A DNA stretch of 42,897 bases. It comes from Acidobacteriota bacterium (GTDB taxonomy: Bacteria; Acidobacteriota; Vicinamibacteria; Vicinamibacterales; UBA2999). Numbering within the stretch: the first letter of the stretch is position 1; each line of letters opens with the position of its first letter. The stretch covers positions 1 through 42,897 of the forward strand of contig CANIBQ010000039.1 in NCBI GenBank assembly GCA_947465645.1. The letters run 5' to 3'. Shown piece by piece: positions 40,502 to 42,897 of this stretch. The position numbers and the translations under genes were made by a program. The notes beneath the pieces were generated by a model that worked only from the letters and a program-made list of their open reading frames with translations, made no database searches and was not told the origin of the DNA.

Positions 40502-40556
40502 GCCGGCTGAAGCCGGCCCCCACGACGATCACGGTCCGGCTGAAGCCGGACACTAC
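40502..40556 (-). repeat. Two tandem REP-like palindromes at the lipA 3' end
   Basis: On the minus strand, GTAG-T-GTCCGGC-TTCA-GCCGGAC (40556-40534) is followed by a 15-base spacer and GCCGGC-TTCA-GCCGGC without the GTAG (40517-40502). The GTAG gives the lipA stop codon. The 29 bases 40533-40561 are identical, inverted, to 30582-30610. Confidence 0.87.
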
Positions 40557-41494
40557 GTACGAGAATCTGCTTGTGCGGTCAGGAAGGCGTCGGCTTGCTC
40601 GTGCGCGTGATACGAGCTGCGCACCAGCGGACCTGATTCGACGTGCACGAAGCCCTTCGACAGCGCGATGGCCTTGAGCTCGGCGAACTCGTCGGGATGG
40701 TAGTAGCGGACCATCGGCGCGTGCGACGACGTGGGACGCAGGTACTGGCCGATGGTGAGGATCGAGACGCCGACCTTGCTCAGGTCGGTGAAGACCTCGA
40801 CGATCTCGTCGAACTCCTCGCCGAGTCCGACCATGATGCCGGTCTTGGTGCCGATGCCGGGCCGGTAATGGCGCGAGCGGTCGAGCAGTTCGAGCGAGCG
40901 CGGGTAGCGTCCACCGGACCGGGCCATCCGGTAGAGCCGCGGCACGGTTTCGATGTTGTGGTTCAGGACGTCCGGGCCGGCATCGAGGACGGTCCGAAGC
41001 GATGCCTCGAGGCCCTGGAAGTCGGGGATGAGGACCTCGATGCGGCAATCGGGCACGCGGGCGCGTGTGAGGCGGATCGTTTCCGCGAAGATGAACGCGC
41101 CGCCGTCGGCCAGGTCGTCCCGATCGACCGAGGTGATCACCGCGTGCCGCAGCGCCATCGACTCGATCGCGCCGGCGACGCGCTCGGGTTCCGCCAGATC
41201 CAGCTCGTTGGGACGGCCGTGCGCCACGGCGCAGTAGGAGCAGGCGCGCGTGCACACGTCGCCGAGGATCATGAAGGTGGCCGTGCCATGGTGCCAGCAC
41301 TCGCCGATGTTGGGGCAGCGCGCTTCCTCGCATACGGTGTGGAGCTTCAGCTCCTTCATCAACCCCTTGAGCCGGAGATAATTCTCAGACCCCGGGGCCC
41401 GAACCTTGAGCCACTCGGGCTTCGGCTCGCGCGGACGTATGAACTCGACGGGCGCCTCAACAGCCATCTCCCTAAGTCTAATTGACGGATTCAT
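40553..41494 (-). CDS. lipA: Lipoyl synthase
   Basis: 313 residues from an ATG at 41494. A radical SAM enzyme that inserts two sulfur atoms into octanoyl groups on lipoyl domains such as that of AceF. The auxiliary cluster cysteines are in CEEARCPNIGEC (C55, C60, C66), and the radical SAM cysteines in CTRACSYC (C81, C85, C88). The end has VESGPLVRSSYHAHEQ with the essential RSSY. An internal ATG at 41467 directly abuts AGGGAG, too close for use; neither start is certain. Its stop lies in a REP element. No lipB is in the window. Confidence 0.95.
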   Translation of the reverse strand: MNPSIRLREMAVEAPVEFIRPREPKPEWLKVRAPGSENYLRLKGLMKELKLHTVCEEARCPNIGECWHHGTATFMILGDVCTRACSYCAVAHGRPNELDLAEPERVAGAIESMALRHAVITSVDRDDLADGGAFIFAETIRLTRARVPDCRIEVLIPDFQGLEASLRTVLDAGPDVLNHNIETVPRLYRMARSGGRYPRSLELLDRSRHYRPGIGTKTGIMVGLGEEFDEIVEVFTDLSKVGVSILTIGQYLRPTSSHAPMVRYYHPDEFAELKAIALSKGFVHVESGPLVRSSYHAHEQADAFLTAQADSRT

Positions 41495-41546
41495 GAATCC
41501 ACGAATTTCTGTCAAGACGATTCTTGGACGATGTGTGGAACAGGGG

Positions 41547-42611
41547 TCAGCGAGCCACGAATGCGGCGCCCCAGGGTCCACGGCCGACCGAGATGGTCGC
41601 GGTGACGCGCCGCGTGGCGAGATCGATCACGGCAACCTCGTTGGAAGGACCGTTTGCGGTGTAGGCAGTCTTCCCATCCTCGGACACGGCGATCCCCCAC
41701 GGTCGGGTGCCGACTTCAACCGAACCGGCGACGGTATTGGTGGCGGTGTCGATGATCATCAGCATCTTGCTGCGGCCTGTCGTGACATAGAGCTCCTTGC
41801 CGTCGCTGGACATCGCCGTACCCATGGGACGCATACCCTCGCCGAGCGCAATCGTCTTGGTGGCCTTGAGGGTCCTGGTATTGATCACCGTGACCGTCGC
41901 GCCGTTCTCGGAGGGCACGTAGGCGACCGAGCCGTCGGGCAAGAACGCTGTGGAGCGGGGTCGAGGCCCCACTGGAATCGACGCCAACACCTTGTGCGTG
42001 GGCAGGTCGATGACGAAGACCGCGCCGTCCTCTTCGGATGTGACCCAGACGCGATCGACGCCAGGCTGCACGTTGACGCCTTCGGGTTCCGCGCCGATAG
42101 AGAACGTTTCGAGAATTGCGCCAGTGGCCACATCGACAACGCTCGCCTTGGCAGCATCTTCGTTCGCCACGAAGACGCGGGTGCCATCGTGGCTCACGGC
42201 GACGACCTCTGGGTCGGTACCGCTTGGCAAGACCTTGACCAACTTGAGCTGACGAAGATCGACGACACCGACACCGTCGGCGGAGCGGTCCGGCGGTGGT
42301 AGTGTGCTTTCATCCACTCCGGGCGGCGCTGGTGGTGAGCCGCTCAGTGCGACATACAGCGTCTGGCCGTCGGGACTGACCGCGAGACCGCGCGGCCGCT
42401 TCCCGAGCGGTACCGTCGCCACCACGGTATTGGTGCCGGCATCGATCACCGTCAGGTCGCCCGATGTTTCGTTGGTCACATAGACGCCAAGGGCCGGCGC
42501 TTCAAACACTGGAGCTGGCGCGATCGTGCTCGCGGGCGCAGGCGATTCCGTGCCTCCGCAGGCCGCGCCGAGAATCGTCACCAGTGCCGTCAGTACGTGT
42601 CGATGTCGCAT
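41547..42611 (-). CDS. Beta-propeller (YVTN/YncE-like) lipoprotein
   Basis: 354 residues from the ATG at 42611. The lipobox is LGAACGG, so the protein is lipid-anchored in the envelope. It is followed by repeated blades: GVYVTNETSGDLTVID, TLYVALSG, RVFVANEDAAKASVVD, RVWVTSEEDGAVFVID, SVAYVPSENGATVTVI, ELYVTTGRSKMLMIID and TAYTANGPSNEVAVID. These are the YVTN-type seven-blade pattern. It may bind or scaffold partners; no catalytic residues are evident. It lies 52 bases upstream of lipA in the same direction. Confidence 0.85.
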   Translation of the reverse strand: MRHRHVLTALVTILGAACGGTESPAPASTIAPAPVFEAPALGVYVTNETSGDLTVIDAGTNTVVATVPLGKRPRGLAVSPDGQTLYVALSGSPPAPPGVDESTLPPPDRSADGVGVVDLRQLKLVKVLPSGTDPEVVAVSHDGTRVFVANEDAAKASVVDVATGAILETFSIGAEPEGVNVQPGVDRVWVTSEEDGAVFVIDLPTHKVLASIPVGPRPRSTAFLPDGSVAYVPSENGATVTVINTRTLKATKTIALGEGMRPMGTAMSSDGKELYVTTGRSKMLMIIDTATNTVAGSVEVGTRPWGIAVSEDGKTAYTANGPSNEVAVIDLATRRVTATISVGRGPWGAAFVAR

Positions 42612-42794
42612 GAATGCTTCGCTCCGCAAGCTGATCAGTCAGCAGCTTACATTGGAGATATTCCCCGCGGCCGCGCTTTGTTCCCGGTCTAAGTGAGATG
42701 CTCAATCACTTCATTTCCCACGCTAGCCGTCCCCGCGCATGAGCATGGCTGGGCTTGATCCGATTCGGTGGACATCTTCCGAAAGGTGGATACG

Positions 42795-42897
42795 ATGTCC
42801 CGAATGCCCAAACGCAGCACGACCCGGCGGCCCCGGCGGCAGTTCTCTGACGAGTTTCGAAGCGGCGCGGTCCGTCTGGTCTTGGATGAAGGCAAGA
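42795..42897 (+). mobile_element. Start of an IS3-family transposase OrfA, cut by window edge
   Basis: From the ATG at 42795 the frame reads MSRMPKRSTTRRPRRQ followed by FSDEFRSGAVRLVLDEGK, the typical N-terminus of the helix-turn-helix OrfA of IS3-type elements. The frame is open to the end of the window. The left terminal repeat must lie between 42612 and 42794; I cannot place it without the right end. Confidence 0.8.

Noticed and set aside
38671..40677. A 668-codon plus-strand frame opposite DUF5916 paralogue 3
   Set aside because: Composition is shadow-like and it crosses the start of paralogue 3 and the REP region; no recognisable motif.
42689..42895. A 68-codon minus-strand frame at the right end
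   Set aside because: It is the complement of a clear IS3-type OrfA N-terminus on the plus strand.

Overview
The window is GC-rich bacterial chromosome with compact, mostly intact genes. Three outer-membrane proteins of the CBM9-like/DUF5916 type, an actinobacterial-style succinate dehydrogenase anchor, a YpdA-type flavoprotein and many dispersed palindromic repeats suggest Acidobacteriota, probably a Vicinamibacteria-like lineage. This is inferred from gene content; no rRNA or tRNA gene is visible.

Layout. At 1-1754 (minus) is a nearly complete radical SAM protein of the archaeal MJ0619/Tes type, cut by the left edge. Then come gltB-gltD (glutamate synthase), a YpdA-like reductase, a LON-substrate-binding protein, a small membrane coiled-coil protein, and a minus-strand pair of MoxR/chelatase-like AAA ATPase and VWA protein. 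A glycerophosphodiesterase meets a family-5 uracil-DNA glycosylase tail to tail. The pyruvate dehydrogenase operon aceE-aceF-lpd (14881-20377) has overlapping junctions. It is followed by an M23-like lipoprotein, prfC, a minus-strand pair of secreted protein and metallo-beta-lactamase-fold protein, a GNAT acetyltransferase, sdhC-A-B, a cold-shock protein, an AlkZ-like protein and a truncated nitrilase.

From about 30.5 kb to 40.5 kb the region is accessory in character. It holds a FitAB-like toxin-antitoxin pair with a visible promoter/operator, a Doc toxin-antitoxin pair bracketed by inverted 145-bp repeats, a frameshifted iron-permease-family gene, an ATPase fragment, and the three DUF5916 genes. 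The right end has lipA (lipoyl synthase, which would modify the AceF lipoyl domain), a beta-propeller lipoprotein, and the start of an IS3-type transposase.

The most unusual signals are: (1) the Tes/Mss-like radical SAM gene, a candidate for membrane-spanning lipid synthesis; (2) a family of palindromes with a 5' GTAG foot and a TTCA loop, the layout of REP elements mobilised by RAYT transposases, sitting on stop codons, between co-oriented genes and, in frame, inside the AceF linker; (3) an unrelated 79-bp hairpin element inserted in frame in the VWA gene; (4) a Doc module between inverted copies of a structured repeat.
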